DNA of 64,000 nt from JACVRW01 sp034664085 (GTDB taxonomy: Bacteria; Actinomycetota; Thermoleophilia; Solirubrobacterales; Thermoleophilaceae), in NCBI GenBank assembly GCA_034664085.1, contig JAXDII010000001.1, forward strand, positions 14,561-78,560, read 5' to 3'. Below the pieces are notes generated by a model, which was not told the origin of the DNA, made no database searches, and was given only the letters and a program-made list of their open reading frames with translations. Made by a program: the position numbers and the translations under genes. Numbering within the stretch: position 1 is the stretch's first letter; the number at the start of each line of letters is the position of its first letter. Positions 42,056 to 50,290 of this stretch are shown here, piece after piece.

Positions 42056-43168
42056 ATGCGCCGCGCACCCCTCCTGCTGGCCGCGTTGCTCGCGCTGGGG
42101 TGCCTCGGTGCCCTCCCCAGCGCCGCCGGCGCGGCCAAGACGGTCTGGCTCTGCAAGCCCGGCAAGAAGGACAACCCGTGCGAGGTCGGCCTGAGGACGA
42201 CGCGCTTCTCGCCGAGCCTGGAGCGGCTCGGCGTGGACGCCGTCAAGCGCACCCGCAAGCCGAAGTTCGACTGCTTCTACGTCTATCCCACGGTCAGCGA
42301 CCAGGACACGCCGAACGCCAACTTCGACATCGATCCCGAGCTGCGCTCGATCGCCCTCTACCAGGCGGCGCGCTACAGCAGCGAGTGCCGGATCTACGCG
42401 CCCGTGTACAGGCAGATCACCCTGGCGGCGCTGTTCGGCGGCGGTGCGCCCAACGCGGGGCAGCTCGCGTACGGGGACGTGCGTGACGCCTGGCGCCGCT
42501 ACCTGAAGAAGTTCAACCGCGGGCGCGGCGTCGTGGTCATCGGCCACTCGCAGGGCACGTTCATGCTGCGCGAGCTGCTCACCAAGGAGATCGATCCGAA
42601 GCCGCGGCTGCGCCGGCGCGTGATCTCGGCGCTGCTGCTGGGAGGCAACGTGACGGTGAAGCAGGGACGCGACACCGGCGGCGACTTCAAGCACATCCCG
42701 GCGTGCCGCTCGCGCACCCAGGTGGGCTGCGTGGTGGCCTTCTCGATCTTCAACGCTCCCGTGCCGGCCGAGGCGCGCTTCGGGCGCACCGCCGAGCCGG
42801 GCCTGGAGGTGCTCTGCACGAACCCGGCGGCGCTCGGCGGCGGTTCCGGCAAGATCACGCCGGTCTACCCGAGCGAGCCGTTCGCGGCTGGCACCACGAT
42901 CGGGGCGACCACGCTCGCGGTCGGCTTCCCGGTCCCCGAGGTGTCCACGCCCTGGCTGACGGCGCCGGACAGCTACCGGGCGCGCTGCTCGTCGGCCGGC
43001 GGAGCGGACGTGCTGCACGTGAGCAGCCTGCGCGGCGCACCGGTGCTGAACTCGGTGCCGGACGCGGGCTGGGGCCTGCACCTGACCGACGCGAACCTCG
43101 CGCTCGGCGACCTCGTGAGCCTCGTGCGCACCCAGGCCGCGGCCTGGCTGCGCGCCCAGCGCGGCTAG
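42056..43168 (+). CDS. Secreted DUF3089 alpha/beta-hydrolase-like protein
   Basis: This 370-residue protein begins with a signal peptide (APLLLAALLALGCLGALPSA). It then has the DUF3089 pattern: TVWLCKPGKKDNPC, FDCFYVYPTVSDQ, IYAPVYRQITLAAL, nucleophile elbow VVVIGHSQGTFMLREL, and a C-terminal WGLHLTDANLALGDL with the probable catalytic His. DUF3089 proteins are lipase-like exoenzymes. The Cys pairs suggest disulfides outside the cell. The stop overlaps the convergent repair gene by four bases. A 131-base region upstream holds its promoter; none was resolved. Confidence 0.85.
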   Translation: MRRAPLLLAALLALGCLGALPSAAGAAKTVWLCKPGKKDNPCEVGLRTTRFSPSLERLGVDAVKRTRKPKFDCFYVYPTVSDQDTPNANFDIDPELRSIALYQAARYSSECRIYAPVYRQITLAALFGGGAPNAGQLAYGDVRDAWRRYLKKFNRGRGVVVIGHSQGTFMLRELLTKEIDPKPRLRRRVISALLLGGNVTVKQGRDTGGDFKHIPACRSRTQVGCVVAFSIFNAPVPAEARFGRTAEPGLEVLCTNPAALGGGSGKITPVYPSEPFAAGTTIGATTLAVGFPVPEVSTPWLTAPDSYRARCSSAGGADVLHVSSLRGAPVLNSVPDAGWGLHLTDANLALGDLVSLVRTQAAAWLRAQRG

Positions 43169-44640
43169 GCGGCCGCCAGCGCGGGGGCGCGGTCGTCGGC
43201 GAGGCTGCTCCAGAGGTGCATGACCGCGTAGGAGCGCCACGGCCGCCAGGGCTCGGCCATCGCGGCCGCAGCGGCTCCCTCGGCGGGCCGGCCGAGGCGC
43301 CAGAGCGCGTGCCGGATGCCCACGTCCCCGGCCAGGAAGGCGTCTGGATCGCCGAGGGCGCGCATCGACACGTACGACGCCGTCCACGGGCCGACCCCGG
43401 GGATGTCCAGCAGCGCGGCCAGCGCCGCTGACGAGTCGGCGCCGGCGTCGAAGCGCAGGCCGTCCTCGGCCACCAGCCGGGCGAGCGAGCGCAGCGCCTC
43501 GCCGCGCTTGCGTGGGAACGGCAGCGCGCCGGGTTCGATGTCCGCGAGCGCGGCCGCCGTCGGGAAGCGGAACGCGATCGAGCCGGCCGGCTCCGCCAGC
43601 GGCTCCCCGTAGCGCGCAGCGAGCCGCCCCAGGATCGTGCGCGCCGCGGCCACCGAGACCTGCTGGCCGACGATCGCCCGCACGGCCAGCTCGAAGCCGT
43701 CCACGCAGCCGGGCACGCGCATGCCGGGCCGGCGCCGAACGAGCCCGCCGAGCACCGGATCGGCCTCGAGCTGGCCGGCAATCGACACCGGGTCTGCGTC
43801 GAGGTCGCACAGGCGCCGGCAGCGCGCCACCGCCGCCGTGAGGTCACGCAGGTCGTCTAGCCGCAGCACGCAGCGGACCGCGCCCTCCTCCGGCGTGAGC
43901 GAGACGAGCCCGCCGCCGTGCTCGAGGGCGAGCGAGCGGCGGTAGGTGCCGCCGTCGACCTCCTCGACGCCCGGGACGGCGCGGGTGCCGAGGAAGCTCA
44001 GCAGGCCAGCGCCGTCGAGCGGCGCGCGGGCGGGCAGGCGCAGCTCGACCGCCCCCGGGGCCCTCGTCCCGGCCCGGCGGCGCGCGCGCTGGCGCAGATC
44101 GGTCGGCGTGCGCGCGTAGATCGCCCGGATCGTGTCGTTGAACTGGCGGATGCTGCCGAAGCCGCTGGCCAGAGCCACCTCGGCAAAGGAGAGCGCGGTC
44201 GACTCGATCAGCGTGCGCGCCGACTGGGCGCGCTGCGCCCGGGCGAGCTGCGCCGGCCCGGCGCCGACCTCGGCCACGAGGATGCGGCTCAGCTGCCGCT
44301 CGCTGAAGCCCAGCCGCCCGGCCAGGCCCGGCACGCCCTCGCGGTCGACGATGCCGTCGGCGATCAGGCGGAACGCGCGGCCGGCGACGTCCGCCCGCCG
44401 GTTCCAGGCCGGGGAGCCGGGCGCCGCGTCCGGCTCGCAGCGCTTGCACGCGCGAAAGCCGGCCGTCTGCGCCGCGGCCGCGGTGGGAAACAGGCGGACG
44501 TTGCGGCGATCGGGCAGCCGCGCCGGGCAGCTCGGCCGGCAGTAGATGCCGGTGGAGGTGACGCCGACGAAGAAGAAGCCGTCGTAGCGGGCGTCGCGGC
44601 TGCGCATGAAGCGGTAGCAGCGCTCGAAGTCGTCGATCAC
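43165..44640 (-). CDS. Ada-AlkA fusion: methyl-phosphotriester sensor/DNA-3-methyladenine glycosylase
   Basis: This 491-residue multidomain repair protein begins with an Ada zinc domain (FFFVGVTSTGIYCRPSCPAR and CKRCEP, with the methyl-acceptor Cys in YCRPSC). An AraC helix-turn-helix follows (about 85-185, FAEVALASGFGSIRQFNDTI). An AlkA N-terminal domain comes next (about 200-290), then a HhH-GPD glycosylase domain (about 300-460, LLDIPGVGPWTASYVSMRAL with Asp in AGDVGIRH). It should sense phosphotriester damage, activate transcription and excise alkylated bases. The GTG at 44640 gives the usual start VIDDFERCYRFM; a GTG at 44667 is an alternative. Confidence 0.9.
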   Translation of the reverse strand: MIDDFERCYRFMRSRDARYDGFFFVGVTSTGIYCRPSCPARLPDRRNVRLFPTAAAAQTAGFRACKRCEPDAAPGSPAWNRRADVAGRAFRLIADGIVDREGVPGLAGRLGFSERQLSRILVAEVGAGPAQLARAQRAQSARTLIESTALSFAEVALASGFGSIRQFNDTIRAIYARTPTDLRQRARRRAGTRAPGAVELRLPARAPLDGAGLLSFLGTRAVPGVEEVDGGTYRRSLALEHGGGLVSLTPEEGAVRCVLRLDDLRDLTAAVARCRRLCDLDADPVSIAGQLEADPVLGGLVRRRPGMRVPGCVDGFELAVRAIVGQQVSVAAARTILGRLAARYGEPLAEPAGSIAFRFPTAAALADIEPGALPFPRKRGEALRSLARLVAEDGLRFDAGADSSAALAALLDIPGVGPWTASYVSMRALGDPDAFLAGDVGIRHALWRLGRPAEGAAAAAMAEPWRPWRSYAVMHLWSSLADDRAPALAAA

Positions 44641-44670
44641 GAGCCCATCGTCGCAGGCCCGGGCCACCCG

Positions 44671-44708
44671 GTCTGGCGCATTTCGGACATGTCCGATTTC
44701 CGCCAGAC
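44671..44708. promoter_or_regulatory. 38-bp interrupted palindrome between divergent ada-alkA and ogt
   Basis: Outer arms GTCTGGCG (44671-44678) and CGCCAGAC (44701-44708) and the inner perfect palindrome TCGGACATGTCCGA (44683-44696) share one centre at 44689.5. Overall 16 of 19 base pairs match. The element lies 30 bases from the ada start and 33 from the ogt start, almost equidistant, and so may regulate both. An operator is the best reading; which protein binds is unknown. Confidence 0.65.
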
Positions 44709-44741
44709 TCGGCGCCGTGCGGGGGCGTAGCCTGCACGGCG

Positions 44742-45269
44742 ATGGCTCCCTTCCTCCCCACGTCCACGGACGCGACGCCGCGCTGGCACCGCTTCGACAG
44801 CCCGCTCGGCGAGCTGCTGCTGGTGGGCGACGGGCACGCGCTGACGCGCCTGCTGATGGAGCCGCGCCGGGCCGACGTGCCGCCCGGCGGACTGCACGAC
44901 CCGGGGGCCTTCCGCGAACCGGAGGCGCAGCTGCGCGGCTACTTCGAGGGCGAGCTCACCGAGTTCGACCTGCCGCTGGCCCCGGCCGGCAGCGACTTCC
45001 AGCTGCGCGTATGGGCGGCGCTGCTCGAGATCCCCTACGGGGAGACGGCGTCCTACGGCGAGATCGCCGCGGCGGTCGGGCGACCGGATGCGTTCCGGGC
45101 GGTCGGCGCGACCAACGGGCGCAATCCGATCGGGGTGATCGTGCCGTGCCACCGGGTGATCGGGTCCGACGGCTCGCTGATCGGCTACGGCGGCGGCCTG
45201 CCGCGCAAGCGGATGCTGCTGGAGCTGGAGGCCCAGCACGCGGCTCCGCGCCTGTGGGCGGGCGGCTAA
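44742..45269 (+). CDS. ogt: Methylated-DNA--protein-cysteine methyltransferase
   Basis: This 175-residue protein has the Ogt/Ada-C fold. The helix-turn-helix-like segment is FQLRVWAALLEIPYGETASYGEIAAAVG, and the acceptor motif VPCHRVIGSDGSLIGYGGGL (PCHRV) is followed by RKRMLLELE. It removes methyl groups from O6-methylguanine in a single suicide reaction. It is divergent from the Ada-AlkA fusion across the palindrome, forming a compact alkylation-response locus. Confidence 0.93.
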   Translation: MAPFLPTSTDATPRWHRFDSPLGELLLVGDGHALTRLLMEPRRADVPPGGLHDPGAFREPEAQLRGYFEGELTEFDLPLAPAGSDFQLRVWAALLEIPYGETASYGEIAAAVGRPDAFRAVGATNGRNPIGVIVPCHRVIGSDGSLIGYGGGLPRKRMLLELEAQHAAPRLWAGG

Positions 45270-46099
45270 GCCGCCGCGACCCACAGCGTCACCTCGGCGG
45301 TGACGTCAAGCTGCTCGGGCAGCGCCGCGATCCGCTCCTCCAGCGCCTCCGGCCGCACGTGGAACGCGCTTGGCCCCATCGCAGCGGCATCGCGCGCGCT
45401 CGCCCGGTCGAGGCGCAGCGGCCAGCCGAGCTCGCGCCGGTCGACCAGCTCGAGGTGAGGGGCGAGCTGCTCGCCCAGCCGCTCCTCCTTGCGCTCGTCG
45501 ACGCCGATCAGGCCGAGCGGCTCGACCAGCTCGCCGAGGTGGCGGGCCGTGGGCGTGACGATCAGCGCCACGCCGCCCTGCCCCAGGACGCGCGCCATCT
45601 CGGGCGGGTTGCGGGGAGCGAAGACGTTCAGCACGGCGGCGGCCACGCCGTCTCGGATCGGCAGCGGACCCCAGGCGTCGCAGCCGACCGCGGCGACGCG
45701 CGGGTGCGCACGGGCCGCCCGGCGCAGGGCCGCCTTGGAGACGTCGAGCGCGAGGCCGGCCCTGTCGGGCAGCCGGCCGAGCGCCTCGGCCAGGTAGTGG
45801 CCGGTGCCGGCGCCGAGGTCGACGATGCAGCCGTCGGCGGCGCCGGCGCGCTCGCACGCCTCGCTCAGCGCGGCCACGAGCGGGCCGAAGTGGCCGGCGC
45901 CGAGGAAGCGCTCGCGCGCGTCCACCATTCCCGCGGTGTCGCCGGCAAACGCCGGTCCGCCCCCGGGGAGCAGGCTGAGGTAGCCCTGCCGGGCGAGGTC
46001 GAAGGAGTGCCCGCCGGAGCAGCGCACGGTCGCGTCGGCACGGGCGAGCCCCGCGCCGCAGTGCGGGCAGCGCAGCAGGTGCAGGGCGTCGGCGATCAC
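45266..46099 (-). CDS. 23S rRNA (guanine-N1)-methyltransferase, RlmA-like
   Basis: This 277-residue protein begins with a zinc ribbon (LRCPHCGAGL and a later Cys/His in RCSGGHSFD) and then YLSLLPGG, as in RlmA. A SAM domain follows, with CIVDLGAGTGHYLAEAL and GLALDVSKAALRRAAR. RlmA proteins methylate G745/G748 of 23S rRNA and can influence macrolide response. GTG at 46099 is used, and 46120 is possible. Its stop overlaps the convergent ogt stop. Confidence 0.85.
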   Translation of the reverse strand: MIADALHLLRCPHCGAGLARADATVRCSGGHSFDLARQGYLSLLPGGGPAFAGDTAGMVDARERFLGAGHFGPLVAALSEACERAGAADGCIVDLGAGTGHYLAEALGRLPDRAGLALDVSKAALRRAARAHPRVAAVGCDAWGPLPIRDGVAAAVLNVFAPRNPPEMARVLGQGGVALIVTPTARHLGELVEPLGLIGVDERKEERLGEQLAPHLELVDRRELGWPLRLDRASARDAAAMGPSAFHVRPEALEERIAALPEQLDVTAEVTLWVAAA

Positions 46100-46140
46100 G
46101 GAGCGGAGTCTGGCGCGCACGGCGTGCAAGAGTGCGCGGC

Positions 46141-46509
46141 ATGGGTCGCCGCAACCGCAAACGGGCGAAGCAGGGCGAGGGCAAGGCCGCCGCTCCGGCG
46201 AGTACAACCGACTACAGCGACGACGAGGGCAACGTCCTCACGCTGCGCAACGAGCTGAGCGCCGGGACGCTGCGCACGCTGAGCGACCTCGACGCCAAGC
46301 CGGCGGCCTCGGCCGACGATCGCTGGCAGCGGCGCGTGGAGCTGCTGTTCGAGCGGCTGGCCGTGCGCTGGGAGATCGCCGGCCTGCCGCTGGAGGGCCA
46401 GAAGGAGCTGCTCGGCCGCTACCGCATGGCCAGCTCCGAGGAGCGCCGCCGCGTGGCGGCCGCGCTGAGCGAGCACCTCGCCAAGCACCACCCCGACGTC
46501 GAGCTCTGA
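46141..46509 (+). CDS. Small charged hypothetical protein
   Basis: This 122-residue protein has a basic Lys/Arg start (GRRNRKRAKQGEGK), a linker, and a helical C-terminal part (WQRRVELLFERLAVRWEIAGL and YRMASSEERRRVAAALSEHL). No domain is recognised; the basic tail could bind nucleic acid. It is transcribed away from the rRNA methyltransferase gene and toward the SGNH gene end. Confidence 0.6.
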   Translation: MGRRNRKRAKQGEGKAAAPASTTDYSDDEGNVLTLRNELSAGTLRTLSDLDAKPAASADDRWQRRVELLFERLAVRWEIAGLPLEGQKELLGRYRMASSEERRRVAAALSEHLAKHHPDVEL

Positions 46510-46527
46510 GGCGCGGGCGGCGCCGCC

Positions 46528-47373
46528 TCAGGGCGCGCCGAGCACCGGCTCGGGGCCGGTCTTCGTAGCCGCCGTGCGCGCGTCGCGGAGCGCCGCTCCA
46601 ACCGGTGCCAGCGCCCGGCCGATCATGGCGGCCAGGCTGTCGAGCGCCGCGGACACCGGCAGCACCACCGGCCGCGCCGGCGCCTCGGCGCGCCGCTCGC
46701 GCCGTTGCCGCGGCGGCCGCGCGTCCGGGTCGCGCGGGGCCGGGATGCCGCTCAGCCCGCCGCCGAGCAGGCAGCCCTGCACCGCCTCGGCCAGCATGCT
46801 GCCGCGCAGGGCGTAGCCCGGGCCGGTGGCGTGGACGCGGTCGCGTCCGAGCACACCGGGTGCCGTGGCGACGGCGGAGCGCCAGTCCATCACCTGCGCG
46901 CCGGACTGCCCCGCGAACGTCTCCACGGCCCGGTTGAGGCCCGCGGCCGAGACCCCGCCCTGCGCCGGCCGCGCGATCGTGGCCACGACCAGGCAGCGCC
47001 CGCCCGCCAGCTGCTGCGCCGCGGCGAGACTGGCCGCCAGGGCGTCCGGGTTGGACGGGCTGTCGTTGGTACCCATTGGAAAGACCACGACGGTGTGCTC
47101 GGGACCGAGCCGCTCAGCCAGGACGCGCACACCCTGGGCGCTGGTCCTCCCGCGCTCGGCGTCGATGTCCAGCGACAGGCCCGGCAGCGCCGCCCGCAGG
47201 TAGGGCCCCGACCCGACCTCGAGGCTGTCGCCGACCACCAGCACCGAATCGCCGCCCTGGAACGCGACCGCCGAAGGGGCCAGCGCCAGCGCGGCAACCG
47301 CCGTGGTAGACAGAATCCCCGCCGTGAGCTTCCCCACGATCGAGTTCGCGGCCTTCTTCTTGGTCGTGTTCAT
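46528..47373 (-). CDS. Secreted SGNH/GDSL-type hydrolase
   Basis: This 281-residue protein has an N-terminal basic stretch and signal peptide (LTAGILSTTAVAALALAPSAVA). The SGNH block I is VLVVGDSLEVGSG (Ser in GDSL), block III VVFPMGTNDSPSN and block V DRVHATGPGY (Asp-x-x-His). A Pro/Arg-rich tail follows. The family removes or transfers acyl groups on glycans. ATG at 47373 overlaps the opposite-strand MBOAT gene start by about 50 bases; a GTG at 47337 would shrink this to about 14. Confidence 0.8.
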   Translation of the reverse strand: MNTTKKKAANSIVGKLTAGILSTTAVAALALAPSAVAFQGGDSVLVVGDSLEVGSGPYLRAALPGLSLDIDAERGRTSAQGVRVLAERLGPEHTVVVFPMGTNDSPSNPDALAASLAAAQQLAGGRCLVVATIARPAQGGVSAAGLNRAVETFAGQSGAQVMDWRSAVATAPGVLGRDRVHATGPGYALRGSMLAEAVQGCLLGGGLSGIPAPRDPDARPPRQRRERRAEAPARPVVLPVSAALDSLAAMIGRALAPVGAALRDARTAATKTGPEPVLGAP

Positions 47374-48724
47374 CCTCTCGTGGGCGCTGATGCCCCACCC
47401 GCGGGCGTGGCGCCCGTTCATTCTGGTCGCTTCGTACGTCTTCTACGGCTGGCTGGACTGGCGCTGGGTGCTGCTGCTGGTCGCCTCGAGCCTGGTCAAC
47501 ACGTTCGCGGCGCAGGTGATCGCGCGCTCACCGTCGCAGCAGACGCGCAAGCGCGCGCTGATCGCGGCGATCGTCTTCGATCTGGGCCTGCTGTGCGTCT
47601 TCAAGTACCTGGGATTCTTCGTCTCGGAGGTCGACGGCGCGCTCGACTCGATTGGACTCGGCTCGCCGCTGCCGCTGCTGCAGATCGTCCTGCCGATCGG
47701 CATCTCGTTCTTCACGTTCCAGGCGATCTCCTACGTGGTCGACGTCTACCGCGGCGAGACCAAGGCCGCCTCGCTGGTGGAGGTGGGGATCCTGCAGGCC
47801 TTCTTCCCGCACCTGGTCGCGGGGCCGATCGTGCGCGCGAACGAGCTGCTGCCGCAGCTGCGCGTGCCGCGCGACCCGCGCGCCGTGCTGGCCGGCCCGG
47901 GCCTGTTCCTGATCGCGGGCGGCCTCGTGAAGAAGACCGTGGTGGCCGACGAGCTGGCGCGCAACGTGGTGGACCCGGTCTTCAACGACCCCGCGGCCCA
48001 CTCCGGGCTCGAGGTGATGCTGGCGATCTATGGCTTCGCCGCCCAGATCTACTGCGACTTCTCGGGCTACACCGACATGGCGATCGGCCTCGCGCTGCTA
48101 CTCGGCTTCCAGCTGCCGCAGAACTTCAACCGGCCCTACCTCGCGCTCAGCCTCCAGGACTTCTGGCGACGCTGGCACATGACGCTGTCGCGCTGGCTGC
48201 GCGACTACCTGTACATCCCGCTCGGCGGCAACCGCGACGGCGAGCGCAAGACCTACCGCAACCTGATGCTGACGATGCTGCTCGGCGGCCTCTGGCACGG
48301 AGCCGCCTGGACGTTCCTGCTGTGGGGCGGCATCCACGGCACCGCGCTCAGCGTCGAGCGCTGGGCACGCCGGCGCTACCAGAGCTTCCGCATGCCGGTC
48401 TGGCTGGCCTGGCTGATCACGTTCCACGTCGTCTGCCTGGCCTGGATCTTCTTCCGCTCGCCGGACCTGTCGACCGCCTTCGGCATGATCGGCCAGGTCT
48501 TCGCGGGCGGCCCCTCGCCCCTGGTTACGCTTCCGATGGTCTTCCTGGTCGTCGCGACGATCGCCCTCCAGGCGGTGCCGGGCAACGCGTGGGAGCGCGC
48601 CGAGGGCTGGCTCGTGACCCGCCCCGTGATCGCCCAGGGCGTCGCGCTCGGGCTCCTGCTGGTGGTGGCGGACGCCGCCGTCGGCCAAGAGGGCGTGGCC
48701 CCCTTCATCTACTTCCAGTTCTGA
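47324..48724 (+). CDS. MBOAT-family O-acyltransferase (AlgI/PatA-like)
   Basis: This 466-residue membrane protein opens VSFPTIEFAAFFLVVFILSW and has about eleven helices. The conserved region includes VAGPIVRANELLPQL and FWRRWHMTLSRWLRDYLYIPLGG. The catalytic His lies in LLGGLWHGAAWTFLLWGGIHG. Such proteins move acetyl groups across the membrane to periplasmic or surface polysaccharide, and partner SGNH proteins complete the transfer. GTG at 47324 is preferred as the standard family start. It is followed at once by two SGNH genes. Confidence 0.92.
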   Translation: MSFPTIEFAAFFLVVFILSWALMPHPRAWRPFILVASYVFYGWLDWRWVLLLVASSLVNTFAAQVIARSPSQQTRKRALIAAIVFDLGLLCVFKYLGFFVSEVDGALDSIGLGSPLPLLQIVLPIGISFFTFQAISYVVDVYRGETKAASLVEVGILQAFFPHLVAGPIVRANELLPQLRVPRDPRAVLAGPGLFLIAGGLVKKTVVADELARNVVDPVFNDPAAHSGLEVMLAIYGFAAQIYCDFSGYTDMAIGLALLLGFQLPQNFNRPYLALSLQDFWRRWHMTLSRWLRDYLYIPLGGNRDGERKTYRNLMLTMLLGGLWHGAAWTFLLWGGIHGTALSVERWARRRYQSFRMPVWLAWLITFHVVCLAWIFFRSPDLSTAFGMIGQVFAGGPSPLVTLPMVFLVVATIALQAVPGNAWERAEGWLVTRPVIAQGVALGLLLVVADAAVGQEGVAPFIYFQF

Positions 48725-48726
48725 CC

Positions 48727-49719
48727 TTGGAACCGCGCTTCCGCACTCCCCTGACGATGCCCGCCGGCCGTGTGCTCGGCGTCATGGTGATCGCGCTGCT
48801 GATCGCGGCGCTGTTCAACTCGGAGGCGATGGTGCGCGCCGGCGAGAGCATGAAGCGCGGCGCCACCCGCGACATCGTGCTCTCGGTCGCGCGCCCGCTG
48901 AACGACGTCGCGGGAGCGGTGGGCATGCACCTGCCGCGCAAGGGGCTCGACCTCGCCTTCGGCCAGGAGTCGAAGACGGCCAAGGGGACCGAGCTCGAGC
49001 AGGGCACCACCGCGATCCTGCGGGCCAACCGGCGCAAGCGGCGCCAGCAGGCGTTCGTGCAGCCGACCACCACGAACACCGTTGAGGTGTTCGTGACGGG
49101 GGACTCGCAGGCGCAGTTCGTGGGCGAGCTGCTGACCGACCTGCTGCCGAGCGACCTGTTCGACGTGGAGGTCGTGGCGCGCAACGCGACCGGCCTCACC
49201 AATCCGGAGTTCTTCAACTGGGAGATCAACGCCCAACAGGAGATCTCCGCACGCGACCCCGACGCCGTGGTCATGGTCATGGGCGGCAACGACGGCTTCA
49301 ACGTGCTGTCGGAGGGGCAGCTCTACGGCCCGCAGGACCCGCAGTGGCAGACCGAGTACGCCCGCCGTGCCGCCGTGGTGATGGGCGAGCTCGGGTCGGA
49401 CGGCGAGCGGCCGGTGTACTGGGTGCCCCCGCCGACCGCGCGCGACCCGGAGTACAACGACATCTACGAGAACCAGAACCGGGCGGTCGAGCAGGCCGCG
49501 ATGGCGGTCCCCGGCGCGCGCTACGTCGACATCTACAGCACGATCAACCGCGGGCGCTACAGCGACGAGCTGAAGATCGACGGCCGCCGCGTGCTCGCCC
49601 GCCAGTCCGACGGCGTGCACTTCTCGCGCGAGGGGGCCGTGGTCCCGGCCCGCCTGGTGATGCGCGCGATGGCCCGGGACTATCGAGTGCTGAGGGAGGA
49701 CGAGGATGCGGCGCCTTAG
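48727..49719 (+). CDS. Membrane-anchored DUF459/SGNH protein
   Basis: This 330-residue protein has an N-terminal anchor helix (VLGVMVIALLIAALF) and an extracellular SGNH domain. Block I is VFVTGDSQAQFVGELL, block III VVMVMGGNDGFNVL and block V DGVHFSREGAVVPA with the catalytic Asp-x-x-His. It resembles AlgJ/PatB-like partners of MBOAT acyltransferases and begins two bases after the MBOAT stop. TTG at 48727 is used; ATG at 48757 is the alternative. It overlaps the next gene by 14 bases. Confidence 0.85.
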   Translation: MEPRFRTPLTMPAGRVLGVMVIALLIAALFNSEAMVRAGESMKRGATRDIVLSVARPLNDVAGAVGMHLPRKGLDLAFGQESKTAKGTELEQGTTAILRANRRKRRQQAFVQPTTTNTVEVFVTGDSQAQFVGELLTDLLPSDLFDVEVVARNATGLTNPEFFNWEINAQQEISARDPDAVVMVMGGNDGFNVLSEGQLYGPQDPQWQTEYARRAAVVMGELGSDGERPVYWVPPPTARDPEYNDIYENQNRAVEQAAMAVPGARYVDIYSTINRGRYSDELKIDGRRVLARQSDGVHFSREGAVVPARLVMRAMARDYRVLREDEDAAP

Positions 49720-50266
49720 CCTGCTCGCGCTGCTCGTGACGCTGGCGGCGCCGGCCTCGGCGGACGCGCTCAGCCGCCGCCTGCTGGTGAACGGCGACTC
49801 CCTGGCCGTCGGCACCCAGCCCTATCTCCCGCAGGAGCTGCGCCGCTGGCGGGTGACGCAGTCGACGGCGGTCAGCCGCCACGCGTTCGAGGGCCCGGAC
49901 GTCCTGCGCTCGTACGGCAGCGCCCTGCCGCGCGTCATCCACGTAAGCCTGGGGACCAACGACGACCCGCGCACGGTGGACGCCTTCCGCGCCGCCATCC
50001 GCGAGGTCATGGACGTGGCCGGCCCGCGCCGCTGCGTCGTGTGGGCGAACATCGTGCGGCCGCCGGTGGCAGGCGCGGGCTACGCCGGCTACAACCGCGC
50101 CCTCGCCGCCGAGTCCCGGCCCCGCGAGAACCTGCGCGTGGTCAACTGGGCCGGCATGGTGCGCGGCCACCCGCACTGGCTCGCGGGCGACGGCGTGCAC
50201 GTGAACGCGGAGGGCTACCAGGCCCGCGCCGAAGCGGTCGCGCGCTCGGTGCGCCGCTGCCGCTGA
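49706..50266 (+). CDS. Small secreted SGNH/GDSL-type hydrolase
   Basis: This 186-residue protein has a signal peptide (LSLLALLVTLAAPASA) and a minimal SGNH domain: LLVNGDSLAVGTQPYL, VSLGTNDDPRTV, and GDGVHVNAEGYQARAEA with Asp and His. It overlaps the DUF459 gene end and completes an MBOAT-SGNH-SGNH operon, with a third SGNH gene on the other strand. A role in acetylating or deacetylating a surface polymer is likely. Confidence 0.83.
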   Translation: MRRLSLLALLVTLAAPASADALSRRLLVNGDSLAVGTQPYLPQELRRWRVTQSTAVSRHAFEGPDVLRSYGSALPRVIHVSLGTNDDPRTVDAFRAAIREVMDVAGPRRCVVWANIVRPPVAGAGYAGYNRALAAESRPRENLRVVNWAGMVRGHPHWLAGDGVHVNAEGYQARAEAVARSVRRCR

Positions 50267-50290
50267 CGCCGCCGCCCGCGGCACGCCGAG

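Noticed and set aside
46705..49719. A 1004-codon plus-strand frame across the SGNH and MBOAT genes
   Set aside because: Only the last about 330 codons (from 48727) look like protein; the rest is low-complexity shadow of real genes in other frames.
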